DNA of 34,075 nucleotides from Pseudomonadota bacterium (GCA_021781965.1 JAJXVU010000026.1:1-34075), one strand, 5' to 3'. Positions 17,480 to 25,547 are shown, counted from the stretch's first letter. Numbers and translations are program-made. Notes: a model not told the origin generated them from the letters alone.

Positions 17480-18256
17480 TTAAGATTGCCGATGTACCAA
17501 CGAAGTCGATGCTTGCGCAGTAGGATTTATAAGCATATCTTGAATATTAACATGAGCGGGGCGCGATGCACAATAAAAAAGTACGTCGGCAATATCCTGT
17601 GGCGTTAGGGCTTGTATGCCTATATATTCTTGCGAACTGCGCGCCACATCACCTTTAAAACGTACCTGGCTAAAGTCCGTTTCCACCATCCCCGGCTCTA
17701 TACAAGAAACGCGGATTGCATAACCATTCAGATCATAACGTAAAGCATCACTAAACGCTTTAACCGCATGCTTCGTGGCACAGTAAACAGCACCTCCGGC
17801 ATAAACCTGCCGACCGGCAATAGATCCTAAATTAAGTATGTGGCCTTGATTACGTTTCACCATATTGGGCAATAAAGCATGCGTAAGATAAAACAATCCT
17901 TTTATATTCGTATCAATCATTTTTTCCCAATCATCTAATAAAGACGATTGAGCCTTATCTTTACCTAAAGCTAAACCGGCATTGTTAATAAGCACATCAA
18001 CTTCAGACCACGGCGCGGTTAAGTTCGCACAGATTTTTTCTACTGCACTGCGATCGCAAATATCAGCAGCAAAAACTAAACTGTGGGTATTGTGCTCAGC
18101 TTTTAGCTCTGCTGCTAAATTGCGCAATTTATCTTCGCGCCGTGCTAATAAAATAAGCCTCGCCCCGGCTTTAGCAAATAAATGTGCTGAGGCCAAACCT
18201 ATACCACTGGATGCACCACTGATAAAAACGGTTTTGTTATTAAAGTTGGTAGACAT
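17480..18256 (-). CDS. Short-chain dehydrogenase/reductase, YdfG-like
   Basis: A classical SDR of 258 residues. The cofactor loop is ISGASSGIGLASAHLF, and LLARREDKL after strand 2 carries the arginines that favour NADP. NNAGLALG is the structural motif, and the catalytic site is Ser in LNLGSIAGRQ with YCATKHAVKAFS (Tyr-x-x-x-Lys). The pattern is close to YdfG, which oxidises L-allo-threonine and 3-hydroxy acids, but SDR substrates cannot be assigned from motifs. AAGGAG precedes the ATG. It probably leads the operon with the lipoprotein and uvrD genes. It occupies the place where gyrB often lies after recF. Confidence 0.88.
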   Translation of the reverse strand: MSTNFNNKTVFISGASSGIGLASAHLFAKAGARLILLARREDKLRNLAAELKAEHNTHSLVFAADICDRSAVEKICANLTAPWSEVDVLINNAGLALGKDKAQSSLLDDWEKMIDTNIKGLFYLTHALLPNMVKRNQGHILNLGSIAGRQVYAGGAVYCATKHAVKAFSDALRYDLNGYAIRVSCIEPGMVETDFSQVRFKGDVARSSQEYIGIQALTPQDIADVLFYCASRPAHVNIQDMLINPTAQASTSLVHRQS

Positions 18257-18457
18257 GAGAGCTCCTTATTAAGTGAGGAATTATTATGGTTCATTGCTAG
18301 TAGTGTATCCTGTGCGCCATATTTTCTCTACTCGGCTAAACCTAGGTTCGAGGATTATAACTCATTGCTGGCCGGGTCTTGTCACGCGACCTCTCTGTCG
18401 CGCTCGTGCTTGCGCGCACCGGAGACCTCTGTCGCGCGCCACACAGCTGATCTGTCT
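18257..18457. other. GC-rich repetitive gap between recF and the SDR gene
   Basis: The gap holds two related GACCTCT...GTCGCGC segments (18388-18403 and 18424-18437). It also holds a stretch at 18322-18365 that resembles 19638-19680 on the other side of recF (shared TCGGCTA, CTAG, GTTC, TATAACT). The plus-strand ORFs here overlap recF antisense and have no family signature. I see no terminator with a T-tract. Confidence 0.5.
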
Positions 18458-19552
18458 TTACAGCAATTCCTCAACACACTCATCCGTCACCACCCCATGT
18501 TCCACGTGGAACATCTTCGTAGGCAAATCCGCTGTCAATTCCTGTAGATAGGATAAATCTATACCTGTAATCAATACTTGTGATGCCATATCCTGTAATA
18601 CGGCAATAAGCGTCTTTTGCCGCTGGTCATCCCACTCGGCTGGAACATCATCTAATAGATAGATACATATTTTGCCCGTTTGTTGTTTTAATAAAAGGCC
18701 CTGAGCTAATTTTAGGCTATAAATCAACCACTTCTGCTGACCGCGCGACAAAATGGTCTGCACGGGTTTATCCTCTATAGTTAACCGCAAATCAGCGCGG
18801 TGAGGCCCAGTGCTAGTGTAGCCTAAGTGCTGATCTCGAGCCAAACCACACTGTAAGGCTTCTACTAGAGGTATCTTAGCATCCCACCCCCTTTCATATT
18901 GAAAATAAAAGGAAAAATCACAAAATCGGCCAAAAATATTATTACAAAGCGGCATAATTTGATCTATATAATAGGCACGCTGTAGCGCCATCTTTTCGCC
19001 CATTTGAGCCAGCTCTTCATCCCAGCAACGCACTACGGCGCCACCACCCTTTTTAAGCGCTGCATTACGTTGTTTTAAAACACGATTATACTGACGCCAC
19101 AGGTCGCCATAAGAATGTTCCACGTGGAACAATCCCCAATCGATCCATTGTCGCCTACACACAGGCCCACCATTTAATAAGTCAAAGCTATCGGCATTGA
19201 GTAACTGTACAGGCAATAGCGTTGCCAATTCTGCAGCACTACGGCATAGCTCACCACCAATTTTAATCTGACTTTCTTCTACCAAAGACTTCATCACCCC
19301 CAAAGAAATTTCATTTTGGGTGGCCGTTTCAATCAGTGCATGTAATATGGTCTTTTGTTGATTAAATTGTATTAAAGGTTCCAAAACATGGCCCCTGAAA
19401 GAACGGCCATGGGACAAAAAATAAACGGCCTCTAAAATAGAAGACTTTCCGGCTCCATTTTCACCGGCAATTAGGTTAAAAAAAGGCGATAAAGTCAGAT
19501 GAACCTCGGTTAAGTTACGGAAGGTATAAATAGACAGTGTTTTTATAGACAT
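18458..19552 (-). CDS. recF: DNA replication and repair protein RecF
   Basis: An SMC-like ATPase of 364 residues that loads RecA at single-strand gaps. Walker A is GENGAGKSS (30-38), the ABC signature is LSRGQQKWLIYSLKLAQ and Walker B is IYLLDDVPAEWDD; TSTGPHRADL is the family motif between them. Two parS palindromes lie inside the gene, translated as LFHVEH mid-protein and MFHVEH near the C-terminus. The latter corresponds to the MFTVE segment at the end of E. coli RecF. The gene follows dnaN after 408 bases rather than directly. Confidence 0.97.
   Translation of the reverse strand: MSIKTLSIYTFRNLTEVHLTLSPFFNLIAGENGAGKSSILEAVYFLSHGRSFRGHVLEPLIQFNQQKTILHALIETATQNEISLGVMKSLVEESQIKIGGELCRSAAELATLLPVQLLNADSFDLLNGGPVCRRQWIDWGLFHVEHSYGDLWRQYNRVLKQRNAALKKGGGAVVRCWDEELAQMGEKMALQRAYYIDQIMPLCNNIFGRFCDFSFYFQYERGWDAKIPLVEALQCGLARDQHLGYTSTGPHRADLRLTIEDKPVQTILSRGQQKWLIYSLKLAQGLLLKQQTGKICIYLLDDVPAEWDDQRQKTLIAVLQDMASQVLITGIDLSYLQELTADLPTKMFHVEHGVVTDECVEELL
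18498..18513. promoter_or_regulatory. parS site (ParB binding), inside recF 3' end
   Basis: The perfect 16-bp palindrome TGTTCCACGTGGAACA fits the chromosomal ParB/Spo0J consensus TGTTNCACGTGNAACA exactly. It encodes part of MFHVEH near the RecF C-terminus. Confidence 0.9.
19116..19131. promoter_or_regulatory. parS site (ParB binding), inside recF
   Basis: An identical 16-bp palindrome within the recF reading frame, read as part of GLFHVEH, about 600 bp from the first. Confidence 0.9.
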
Positions 19553-19568
19553 CGCATCAACCTTTTAT

Positions 19569-19584
19569 TGTTCCACGTGGAACA
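19569..19584. promoter_or_regulatory. parS site (ParB binding), just upstream of recF
   Basis: A third identical 16-bp palindrome, 17 bp upstream of the recF start codon, where bound ParB could affect recF expression. Confidence 0.9.
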
Positions 19585-19747
19585 GTTTACATTCACTATA
19601 GTAACTAGTGAATTCACATCAAGCCATCCTTCCCCTAATTTCTCGGTTCGGCTATATCTAGAGTTCACCAGTATAACTTCCCGCTTTGTCATCTCCATTT
19701 ATATTTACAGGTTTTTCTACATTTTTACATTCGGAGCGAGGAATTAG

Positions 19748-19863
19748 GTCCAAAGCTATCGCTGCAGAGTTGGGGCAAACCGTAAGTGGCATGGATGCCA
19801 CGCTCGAGCCTGCATGGATGTATTCACGGCGTGTTTGACACAACGGCAGCGATAGCTTTGGAC
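19748..19863. repeat. Large inverted repeat in the dnaN-recF gap
   Basis: The 18-bp arms GTCCAAAGCTATCGCTGC (19748-19765) and the exact complement (19846-19863) enclose 80 bp. An imperfect extension inwards (TTGGGGCAAAC against TTGTGTCAAAC read in reverse) and an internal 7-bp hairpin, GTGGCAT/ATGCCAC, add structure. A related phrase, GCATGGATG, occurs twice inside. It lies between two parS sites. It may be a MITE-like element or a cruciform or terminator-like structure. No gene is evident in 19553-19960; the small minus-strand ORF at 19658-19843 lies within the repeat and has no family signature. Confidence 0.8.
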
Positions 19864-19941
19864 AAGCAGCCGCTAGCTTTAAATAGAGAATGATTACGAT
19901 CTATCCGTGCAAACAAAAAAAACTAATCCGTCAGCACCCTA

Positions 19942-19957
19942 TGTTCCACGTGGAACA
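19942..19957. promoter_or_regulatory. parS site (ParB binding), at the dnaN stop
   Basis: A fourth identical 16-bp palindrome, ending three bases before the dnaN stop codon. The four sites span 18498-19957, about 2.6-4.1 kb from the probable oriC. Confidence 0.9.
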
Positions 19958-19960
19958 TTC

Positions 19961-21067
19961 TCAAATTAGCAATGGCATCACCACAAAAAGACAATCGCTA
20001 ACACCTTCTGGCTGCACCAAAACCACGCCATTTGCATCCGATAATGAAAAAGACAGGCTTTTTTGATCGGTAACAGCAATAATATCTAATAAATAAGCCA
20101 CATTAAATGATACCGAAAAAGGATCAAACGGAAAATTAACTTCTATTTCTGTTTCAGCTGCTTCATATTCAGGGTTATTAGCCGTTACCTTTAATTGGTT
20201 ATGGGAAAGATCCAAACGTACGCCGCGCGATTTTTCATTAGTCAATATCGCTGCTAAAGTTAAAGCTTGTTTTAATTCCTGACAAGACACGGTTAAAGTC
20301 TTATCTCCTCCTCGTGGAATCAATTTTTTAAAATCAATAAATTGCTCGTTAATAAGTTTAGAAACTAAAGTGAGTTCCTGACTAGCAAAGGTAATTTGCT
20401 GCTCATTAAAGCTAATCAGCCAATCCCCTGTATAATGGCTAATAACACGTAAAATTTCACTGATACAATTTTTAGGGACCAATGCGCGCGCATTTTGTCC
20501 AGCGCCGGATAATAATTTTCTTTCTGCCAATGCCAAACGATGGCTATCGGTGGTCACCACTTCTATCCTATCTTGCTCTATATTAAATAGCACACCATTT
20601 AAATAATGGCGTACATCCTGCGCCGCCATCGCAAAAATAGTTTTAGACAAAAGATAATAAAGATCCTCCTTGGTTATTTTACATTCTACAGTAGGCGCCG
20701 TATCATTAAATAAAGGATAATCTTTGGCTGGCAAAGACAATAAAGTAAAACGATTTTTGCCCGCCAGCACAACCGCTTTTTCAGCTTCTACAGAAATAGA
20801 CAATAAGGTCCCTTCTGATAAGCCCTTACAGATCTCTAATAATTTATAACCTGGTAGCGTAATCTTACATGTTGGGTTTTTGTGTTGTAACGTGGTTACT
20901 ATGGTCAGTTGAATTTCCGTGTCGGTTGCTGCAATAGACAGTGTATTATCGCAAAAATCCAGCAAAACGTAGGATAAAATGGGTAAAGTGCTCTTTTTTT
21001 CAGCAATATTCAAGCATTGTTGCAATGGCTTTAACAATTCTTCCCTAACTATTTGTAGCTTATTCAT
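19961..21067 (-). CDS. dnaN: DNA polymerase III beta subunit (sliding clamp)
   Basis: Forms the ring-shaped dimer that tethers polymerase III and repair proteins to DNA. Its 368 residues match the usual 366-368 with three repeated clamp domains. Conserved parts include LPILSYVLLDF near the N-terminus, VTTDSHRLALAE in the middle and the C-terminal VVLVQPEGVSDCLFVVMPLLI, ending the hydrophobic pocket that binds clamp-binding peptides (normally MPMRL). It starts 12 bases after dnaA in the same operon, with AGGGGAGCAG just before its ATG. Confidence 0.97.
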   Translation of the reverse strand: MNKLQIVREELLKPLQQCLNIAEKKSTLPILSYVLLDFCDNTLSIAATDTEIQLTIVTTLQHKNPTCKITLPGYKLLEICKGLSEGTLLSISVEAEKAVVLAGKNRFTLLSLPAKDYPLFNDTAPTVECKITKEDLYYLLSKTIFAMAAQDVRHYLNGVLFNIEQDRIEVVTTDSHRLALAERKLLSGAGQNARALVPKNCISEILRVISHYTGDWLISFNEQQITFASQELTLVSKLINEQFIDFKKLIPRGGDKTLTVSCQELKQALTLAAILTNEKSRGVRLDLSHNQLKVTANNPEYEAAETEIEVNFPFDPFSVSFNVAYLLDIIAVTDQKSLSFSLSDANGVVLVQPEGVSDCLFVVMPLLI

Positions 21068-21079
21068 GCTCTGCTCCCC

Positions 21080-22489
21080 TTAGGTTGATAACACACGAAT
21101 TAAATTTTTATAATCTTCGGCAATATTCATATCACTTTCCAACATTCCCTTAATTGTTTTATGTGCATGCAAGACCGTAGTATGATCGCGACCACCGAAA
21201 GCATCGCCGATTTCTGGCAAGCTGTGATTGGTTAATTCTTTGGCTAAACACATAGCCAATTGTCTAGGCCTAGCTATAGATCGCGTACGTCGTTTAGACA
21301 ACAGATCGGCCACCTTAATTTTATAATATTCCGAAACAGTCTTAATGATATTTTCTATGGTCACCAATTTATCTTGCAACGACAACAAATCTCGCAAAGA
21401 TTCTTTCACCATGTCTATAGAAATTGGTTTACCTGTAAAATTAGCGCTAGCAATGACACGTTTCAAAGCACCCTCAAGTTCACGAACGTTAGAACGAATT
21501 TTCTTAGCAATAAAAAACGCAACATCGTATTCCAGAGGAATATTAGAAACTTCGGCCTTATTCATCAAAATGGCAACGCGCGTTTCTAACTCGGGTGGCT
21601 CTACAGCCACGGTTAACCCCCAACCAAATCTGGATTTTAATCTTTCTTCCAAACCTTCGATTTCTTTAGGGTAACGATCACAGGTTAAAATAATTTGTTG
21701 CTGACTTTCCAGAAGCGCATTAAAAGTATGGAAAAATTCTTCTTGTGAACGACCTTTACCGGCAAAAAACTGAATGTCATCGATTAAAAGAGCATTGAGT
21801 TGTCTATAACGATGTTTAAAATCTTCCATTTTATTGCTTTGTATGGCCTTAACCATTTCTGCCACAAAACGTTCCGAATGCAAGTACAATACTTTTGCTT
21901 CCGGATTTTCACACAGTATGGCATTCCCCACGGCATGCATCAAGTGTGTTTTACCCAAACCTACACCGCCATAAATCAACAGAGGGTTATTCGAACCGCC
22001 CGGTTCTAAGCTAACTTGCTTCGATGCCGCTAGGGCTATTTGGTTGGATTTACCTTCAACAAATGTTTCAAAGGTAAAACGCGGATTAAGATTGCTCTGG
22101 AAAGGTTCTTTTTCTTTTACCACTGCAGGTACATAATCATTGTTTGTATTTTGAATAGGGTAGCGCGCTGAAACTCCGGTCATCTGCGGTGTTTTCTCTT
22201 TTTGACCCACAGTTACGGTGACTGAAAATTCGTTATTATCACAAAAACGCGCCTCTTTATTCATTTCAACAAAAATAGCTTCTATTTTTGCTTTAAAATG
22301 TTTCTCTACCCATGAAGCCACAAACGGATTCGGTGCAAATAAGAACAGTTCGCTACTATTATTGCTCGCCGCTTGCAAAGGGGAGATCCAGGTATTGTAT
22401 TGATGATTCGATAAATCATTGCGCAATACGGTAAGGCATTCTTGCCAAAAAGTGAGTATAGCTGAATCTTGATTAAATTGTTCTGACAT
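21080..22489 (-). CDS. dnaA: Chromosomal replication initiator DnaA
   Basis: Binds TTATCCACA boxes at oriC, melts the origin and loads the helicase; it also regulates its own promoter. The protein has 469 residues. Domain I (1-85) mediates oligomerisation and helicase contacts, with W15 and the WISPLQA segment. A variable linker follows to about 135. The AAA+ domain has Walker A GGVGLGKT (174-181), Walker [10 protein letters not shown] (233-241) and sensor/box VII segments. Domain IV ends with the DnaA signature around [15 protein letters not shown]. Two TTATCCACA boxes and one variant lie upstream in the intergenic region. Confidence 0.98.
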   Translation of the reverse strand: MSEQFNQDSAILTFWQECLTVLRNDLSNHQYNTWISPLQAASNNSSELFLFAPNPFVASWVEKHFKAKIEAIFVEMNKEARFCDNNEFSVTVTVGQKEKTPQMTGVSARYPIQNTNNDYVPAVVKEKEPFQSNLNPRFTFETFVEGKSNQIALAASKQVSLEPGGSNNPLLIYGGVGLGKTHLMHAVGNAILCENPEAKVLYLHSERFVAEMVKAIQSNKMEDFKHRYRQLNALLIDDIQFFAGKGRSQEEFFHTFNALLESQQQIILTCDRYPKEIEGLEERLKSRFGWGLTVAVEPPELETRVAILMNKAEVSNIPLEYDVAFFIAKKIRSNVRELEGALKRVIASANFTGKPISIDMVKESLRDLLSLQDKLVTIENIIKTVSEYYKIKVADLLSKRRTRSIARPRQLAMCLAKELTNHSLPEIGDAFGGRDHTTVLHAHKTIKGMLESDMNIAEDYKNLIRVLST

Positions 22490-22985
22490 AGTTCTCTCTA
22501 AAACACTGACTGCAAATATTTTTCTTCTTGGGGATGCTGAGTCTATACAGCTTTTCTAAAGTTATCCACAGTGATTGTTTAGATACAAAGCAAAAAAGAA
22601 AATATTTCCGTGGAACAAGTTGCTAATAAGGGGAAGATAACCCAAAGAAAGACTGTGCATAAGATAATGGATGTTCTATAAATAAACAAAAGTGAAAAAG
22701 AAGTCTATTCTTAAAATCAGCTTATCCACAAGAAAACAGTAGTCTGTTAAAACAGTTAATCAATTGTAAAATAATTAAAAAAAAGTGTTACCACCCAAAA
22801 AGAAAAGACTAATAATAACAATAAACTTTAATATAAAATAATATATTATTATAATTCAGAGATAAATAAAGAGCAGAGCCGAAAAGAAATATGTTTTTTC
22901 TAATCCATTGACAATCGTACACATTTACTGTTAACTTTCTTCTCAATTAGCTTTTACGAATTTTTGTCTAACAAGGATGTATCTT
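22490..22985. other. Probable chromosomal replication origin (oriC)
   Basis: The 496-bp non-coding gap between divergent dnaA and the FadL gene holds perfect DnaA boxes TTATCCACA at 22562-22570 and 22722-22730 (plus strand) and a variant TTATGCACA at 22662-22654 (minus strand). An extremely AT-rich tract follows at about 22750-22880, including 22825-22855 with almost only A and T, a good candidate unwinding element. At about 22605-22619 a TTTCCGTGGAACA stretch resembles a parS site missing one base. Position next to dnaA-dnaN-recF and near rpmH fits the standard bacterial origin layout. The cumulative GC skew of the genome would be decisive. Confidence 0.8.
22908..22936 (+). promoter_or_regulatory. 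Possible sigma70 promoter for the FadL-family gene
   Basis: A perfect -35 TTGACA (22908-22913), a 17-bp spacer, then TTAACT (22931-22936), a weak -10. It lies 50 bp before the chosen start codon at the edge of the origin region. Confidence 0.4.
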
Positions 22986-24407
22986 ATGGCCCATTTCAAC
23001 CGTGTAGTTTCTTTACCCAATTTAAGTAAAGTATCGTTATTGCTCGTTGCATTATACGGCCATGCTTTTGCTAGTTCATTTGCTCTAGGAGCCGAATACA
23101 GCACTAACGAAGTAGGTTTAGCTGGCGCGGGTGGGGCCGCTTATGCCCAAGATGCGACTACTAACTATAGTAACCCTGCGGGCTTGGTTAACCTGAAGAA
23201 TCCTGAGTTTGTTGCAGGAGGTACTATCATTGACGGTAGTGCAGAGTTTAGTGGACAAGCTTGTGGCGGAGCCAGCTCATTGGGGGCGTGTAATCTAACG
23301 CCAGCACATGATAATGGCGGCACAACGGCCTTTGTACCTGAATTCAGCTATGGTATGCCTCTTACCGATAGGCTTTATGCTGGTATCAGCATGACGGCTC
23401 CTTTTGGTTTGGCTACTAATTACAGCGACGATACAGCTCTGCGTTATCAAGCCACCAAGTCAAGCATACAAACTATAAACATCAATCCCAATATTGCCTT
23501 TAAATTTACGGATCAATTCTCTGTAGGTGCGGGTATAGATGCAGAGCAGATGAGTACTGATTTAGACGGTTATTCAAACTTATCACCTAGTCCAACTCGA
23601 GTTGCTACTCCTTTTGGTCCTAATACAGGCTCAATCTATTACACCGATAGCCAAATCAAAAATAGTGCCAGCGATTGGGGCTGGGGTTGGGATGTAGGTG
23701 GGTTATATCAATTTAGCCCTGGTTCTCGTGTAGGTTTAATGTATCGTTCCGCGATACAACATGACTTGCAAGGCAGCAGCAAATATTCCGGTGGTGGTGG
23801 CACAGCGACCGTTGATGGGATTGGCGTGGTAGCTTCCGAGCCTTATCCTACCTTTAAAACGGATACCTCTATTGATATTAAGTTGCCTGCTGTGACTACG
23901 GCTAGTTTCTATCAAGATATAAATCCACAGTGGGCGCTGCTGGGTACTGTGAATTATACCCAATGGAATAGCATACAAAATATAACCCTAAATGATATGG
24001 CATTTCTAAATGTTAGTTCCCCATTACTGATTGCACCGCCTTTGGCTAGACCTTCGGTTAACCCACAGAACTTCGACAATACTTGGACGTATGCTTTAGG
24101 TACGGAGTATAAGCTGACAGATGTTTGGACATTGCGTGCAGGTGGTGCATACGATCAGTCACCGATAAACAATACCGACAGAACGATACGTTTACCGGAT
24201 AGCAATCGTTGGACTGGAGCAGTGGGTGCGAGCTATAGAGCCAATCAATACTTAAAAGTAGACGCCGCTTACTCACACATTTGGTTTCAAAATGCTTCAA
24301 TCAACCAGCCAGGCACAGGTGTCTCACAGTATACAAGTTCTGCTGTAGGTAATGTTGATGTTTCTGCTAACCTATATTCCTTGCAAGCGGTTGTAGACAT
24401 CGTTTAG
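22986..24407 (+). CDS. Outer-membrane channel of the FadL/OmpP1/TodX family
   Basis: A 473-residue outer-membrane beta-barrel that takes up long-chain fatty acids or other hydrophobic molecules. A signal peptide (residues 1-29, ending GHAFA) is followed by SSFALGAEYSTNEVGLAGAG, whose glycine-rich luminal hatch and NPAGL motif (TTNYSNPAGL) are hallmarks of the family. Alternating strands, SAPFGLATNY-like loops and repeated aromatic-terminated strands run to the end. The ATG at 22986 is chosen because AAGGA lies eight bases upstream; an in-frame ATG at 22977 has no room for one. It sits between oriC and rpmH, an unusual place, and ends at a strong terminator. It is probably its own transcription unit. 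Confidence 0.92.
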   Translation: MAHFNRVVSLPNLSKVSLLLVALYGHAFASSFALGAEYSTNEVGLAGAGGAAYAQDATTNYSNPAGLVNLKNPEFVAGGTIIDGSAEFSGQACGGASSLGACNLTPAHDNGGTTAFVPEFSYGMPLTDRLYAGISMTAPFGLATNYSDDTALRYQATKSSIQTININPNIAFKFTDQFSVGAGIDAEQMSTDLDGYSNLSPSPTRVATPFGPNTGSIYYTDSQIKNSASDWGWGWDVGGLYQFSPGSRVGLMYRSAIQHDLQGSSKYSGGGGTATVDGIGVVASEPYPTFKTDTSIDIKLPAVTTASFYQDINPQWALLGTVNYTQWNSIQNITLNDMAFLNVSSPLLIAPPLARPSVNPQNFDNTWTYALGTEYKLTDVWTLRAGGAYDQSPINNTDRTIRLPDSNRWTGAVGASYRANQYLKVDAAYSHIWFQNASINQPGTGVSQYTSSAVGNVDVSANLYSLQAVVDIV

Positions 24408-24420
24408 ATAATTTAATAAT

Positions 24421-24454
24421 AGCTGACTTGGGTTTATACTCAAGTCAGCTTTTT
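24421..24454 (+). terminator. Rho-independent terminator after the FadL gene
   Basis: The 10-bp perfect stem AGCTGACTTG / CAAGTCAGCT (24421-24430, 24441-24450), a 10-nt loop and a following run of five T. It lies 14 bp past the stop codon. Confidence 0.93.
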
Positions 24455-24605
24455 AACGCGAATTCTGTTTAAGATGCAAAATTCCGAGCCGCGACCGTCA
24501 GAGAGCGAAAAATGAACGAATAGTAGGAGTAACCCGGCTCCATTCGGGGAATAATTGAGTCTTTTTAAGACGGTTATATGAGGTTTCTTAAACAGAATTC
24601 GCGTT
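24455..24605. repeat. Interspersed repeat nested inside a perfect 20-bp inverted repeat
   Basis: The arms AACGCGAATTCTGTTTAAGA (24455-24474) and its exact complement (24586-24605) enclose 111 bp. Inside lies a minus-oriented copy of the extended interspersed repeat (core 24484-24508; similar to 2936-3012 over about 78 bp). The whole looks like a MITE-like unit or a long hairpin immediately after the terminator. The rest of 24606-24791 holds the rpmH promoter; nothing else is recognised. Confidence 0.85.
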
Positions 24606-24694
24606 TTTAAGCCCGAATTACCTTACACTGGGGATCCAGGAGTTAAAGCAGGAGTATCATTAGGGACGCGGTAACTAAGCGAAAAAAGACCCCA

Positions 24695-24723
24695 TTGACA
24701 AATGCTGCAAATAAAAATATGAT
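24695..24723 (+). promoter_or_regulatory. Strong sigma70 promoter of the rpmH-rnpA operon
   Basis: TTGACA (24695-24700), an exact 17-bp spacer and TATGAT (24718-24723), placed 69 bp before the rpmH start codon. This is near consensus, as expected for a ribosomal protein gene. Confidence 0.85.
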
Positions 24724-24791
24724 AGGCAGCTATTTTAGCCATTTATGGTTATTTTGATTAAAAAAAGAACATTTTAAGGTGGATTTGAGAC

Positions 24792-24926
24792 ATGAAGCGC
24801 ACTTTTCAGCCCAGTATACGCAAACGTAAGAACGATCACGGTTTTAGAGCTCGTATGAGCACTAAGAATGGTCGTAAAGTTTTGAGCCGTCGCCGTGCCA
24901 AGGGCCGTAAGGTATTAAGCGCCTAA
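24792..24926 (+). CDS. rpmH: 50S ribosomal protein L34
   Basis: A 44-residue, strongly basic ribosomal protein. The sequence begins [20 protein letters not shown] and continues [20 protein letters not shown], nearly identical in pattern to L34 of other gammaproteobacteria. AAGGTGGA precedes the ATG. It is the first gene of the rpmH-rnpA-yidD-yidC-mnmE set and ends four bases before the rnpA start. Confidence 0.97.
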   Translation: MKRTFQPSIRKRKNDHGFRARMSTKNGRKVLSRRRAKGRKVLSA

Positions 24927-24930
24927 GCCA

Positions 24931-25344
24931 TTGATTGCTATAGAGGAGGGGCCAAAAGGGCCCAATGGGGAAACTCATCTTTCTCCTTTCACGCTACAGC
25001 ACCGCTTATCAGGCCGAATTGCTTTTGAAAACGTGATGAAGACGCCGCTTCATCGTTTAGGTGCAGATGTCTTTTTGCTATTAGCGCAGGCTAATACTTT
25101 AACCCATGCGCGTTTAGGTATCATAGTCGCTAAAAAAAATGTAAAAAAAGCGACGCGGCGCAATTGGGTCAAACGTCAATGCCGCGAATATTTTCGTTGC
25201 AATCAGCACAAAGTCGGCCATTTTGATATAGTGATTTTGGCCAGAAAGGGCATTGCTGATCTAAGCCACGATGAATTGACACAAAGGTTAAATGTGGTAT
25301 GGAAAAAATTGGCAAAGTATGGGCGTTTATACTCATCGGCATAA
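24931..25344 (+). CDS. rnpA: Ribonuclease P protein component
   Basis: The protein subunit of RNase P, which assists the catalytic RNA in trimming tRNA 5' leaders. The core spans FTLQHRLSGRIAFENVM to the end, with the RNA-binding RNR-like motif ATRRNWVKRQCREYFR and the following FDIVILARKG. No ATG or GTG occurs in frame before the core; the TTG at 24931 gives 137 residues, with about 19 residues of poorly conserved N-terminus. A strong GAGGAGGG (24943-24950) lies inside that extension, so the true start may be a non-standard codon a little further down. It overlaps yidD by 46 bases. Confidence 0.9.
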   Translation: MIAIEEGPKGPNGETHLSPFTLQHRLSGRIAFENVMKTPLHRLGADVFLLLAQANTLTHARLGIIVAKKNVKKATRRNWVKRQCREYFRCNQHKVGHFDIVILARKGIADLSHDELTQRLNVVWKKLAKYGRLYSSA

Positions 25345-25529
25345 TAAGACTATATCGCCTGTTGTTAAGCCCAGTATTAGGTCCAAGTTGCAGATTTTAT
25401 CCTTCTTGTTCGGTTTATGCGATAGAAGCCTTACAGCAAAAAGGTTTTTTTTATGGCAGTACTTTAATCATAAAAAGATTAATGAAATGTCATCCGTGGC
25501 ATGATGGTGGTTACGATCCTATTCCCTAG
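25299..25529 (+). CDS. yidD: Membrane protein insertion efficiency factor YidD
   Basis: A 76-residue small protein that helps YidC-dependent membrane insertion. It has an N-terminal amphipathic/hydrophobic helix (WAFILIGIIRLYRLLLSPVL), then the family signature GPSCRFYPSCSVYAIEAL with three cysteines, and HPWHDGGYDPIP at the C-terminus. It overlaps the end of rnpA by 46 bases in another frame, as in many bacteria, and yidC starts 18 bases after it. Confidence 0.95.
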   Translation: MEKIGKVWAFILIGIIRLYRLLLSPVLGPSCRFYPSCSVYAIEALQQKGFFYGSTLIIKRLMKCHPWHDGGYDPIP

Positions 25530-25547
25530 AACATTTTAAGGTATGAA

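Noticed and set aside
18273..18551. 92-codon plus-strand ORF opposite the recF 3' end
   Set aside because: Antisense to recF and composed of GC-rich repeat sequence.
19658..19843. 61-codon ORF in the dnaN-recF gap
   Set aside because: Lies largely inside the inverted-repeat element and has no ribosome binding site or family pattern.
22605..22619. Fifth parS site in the origin region
   Set aside because: One base short of the palindrome and with further mismatches in the left half; at best a decayed site.
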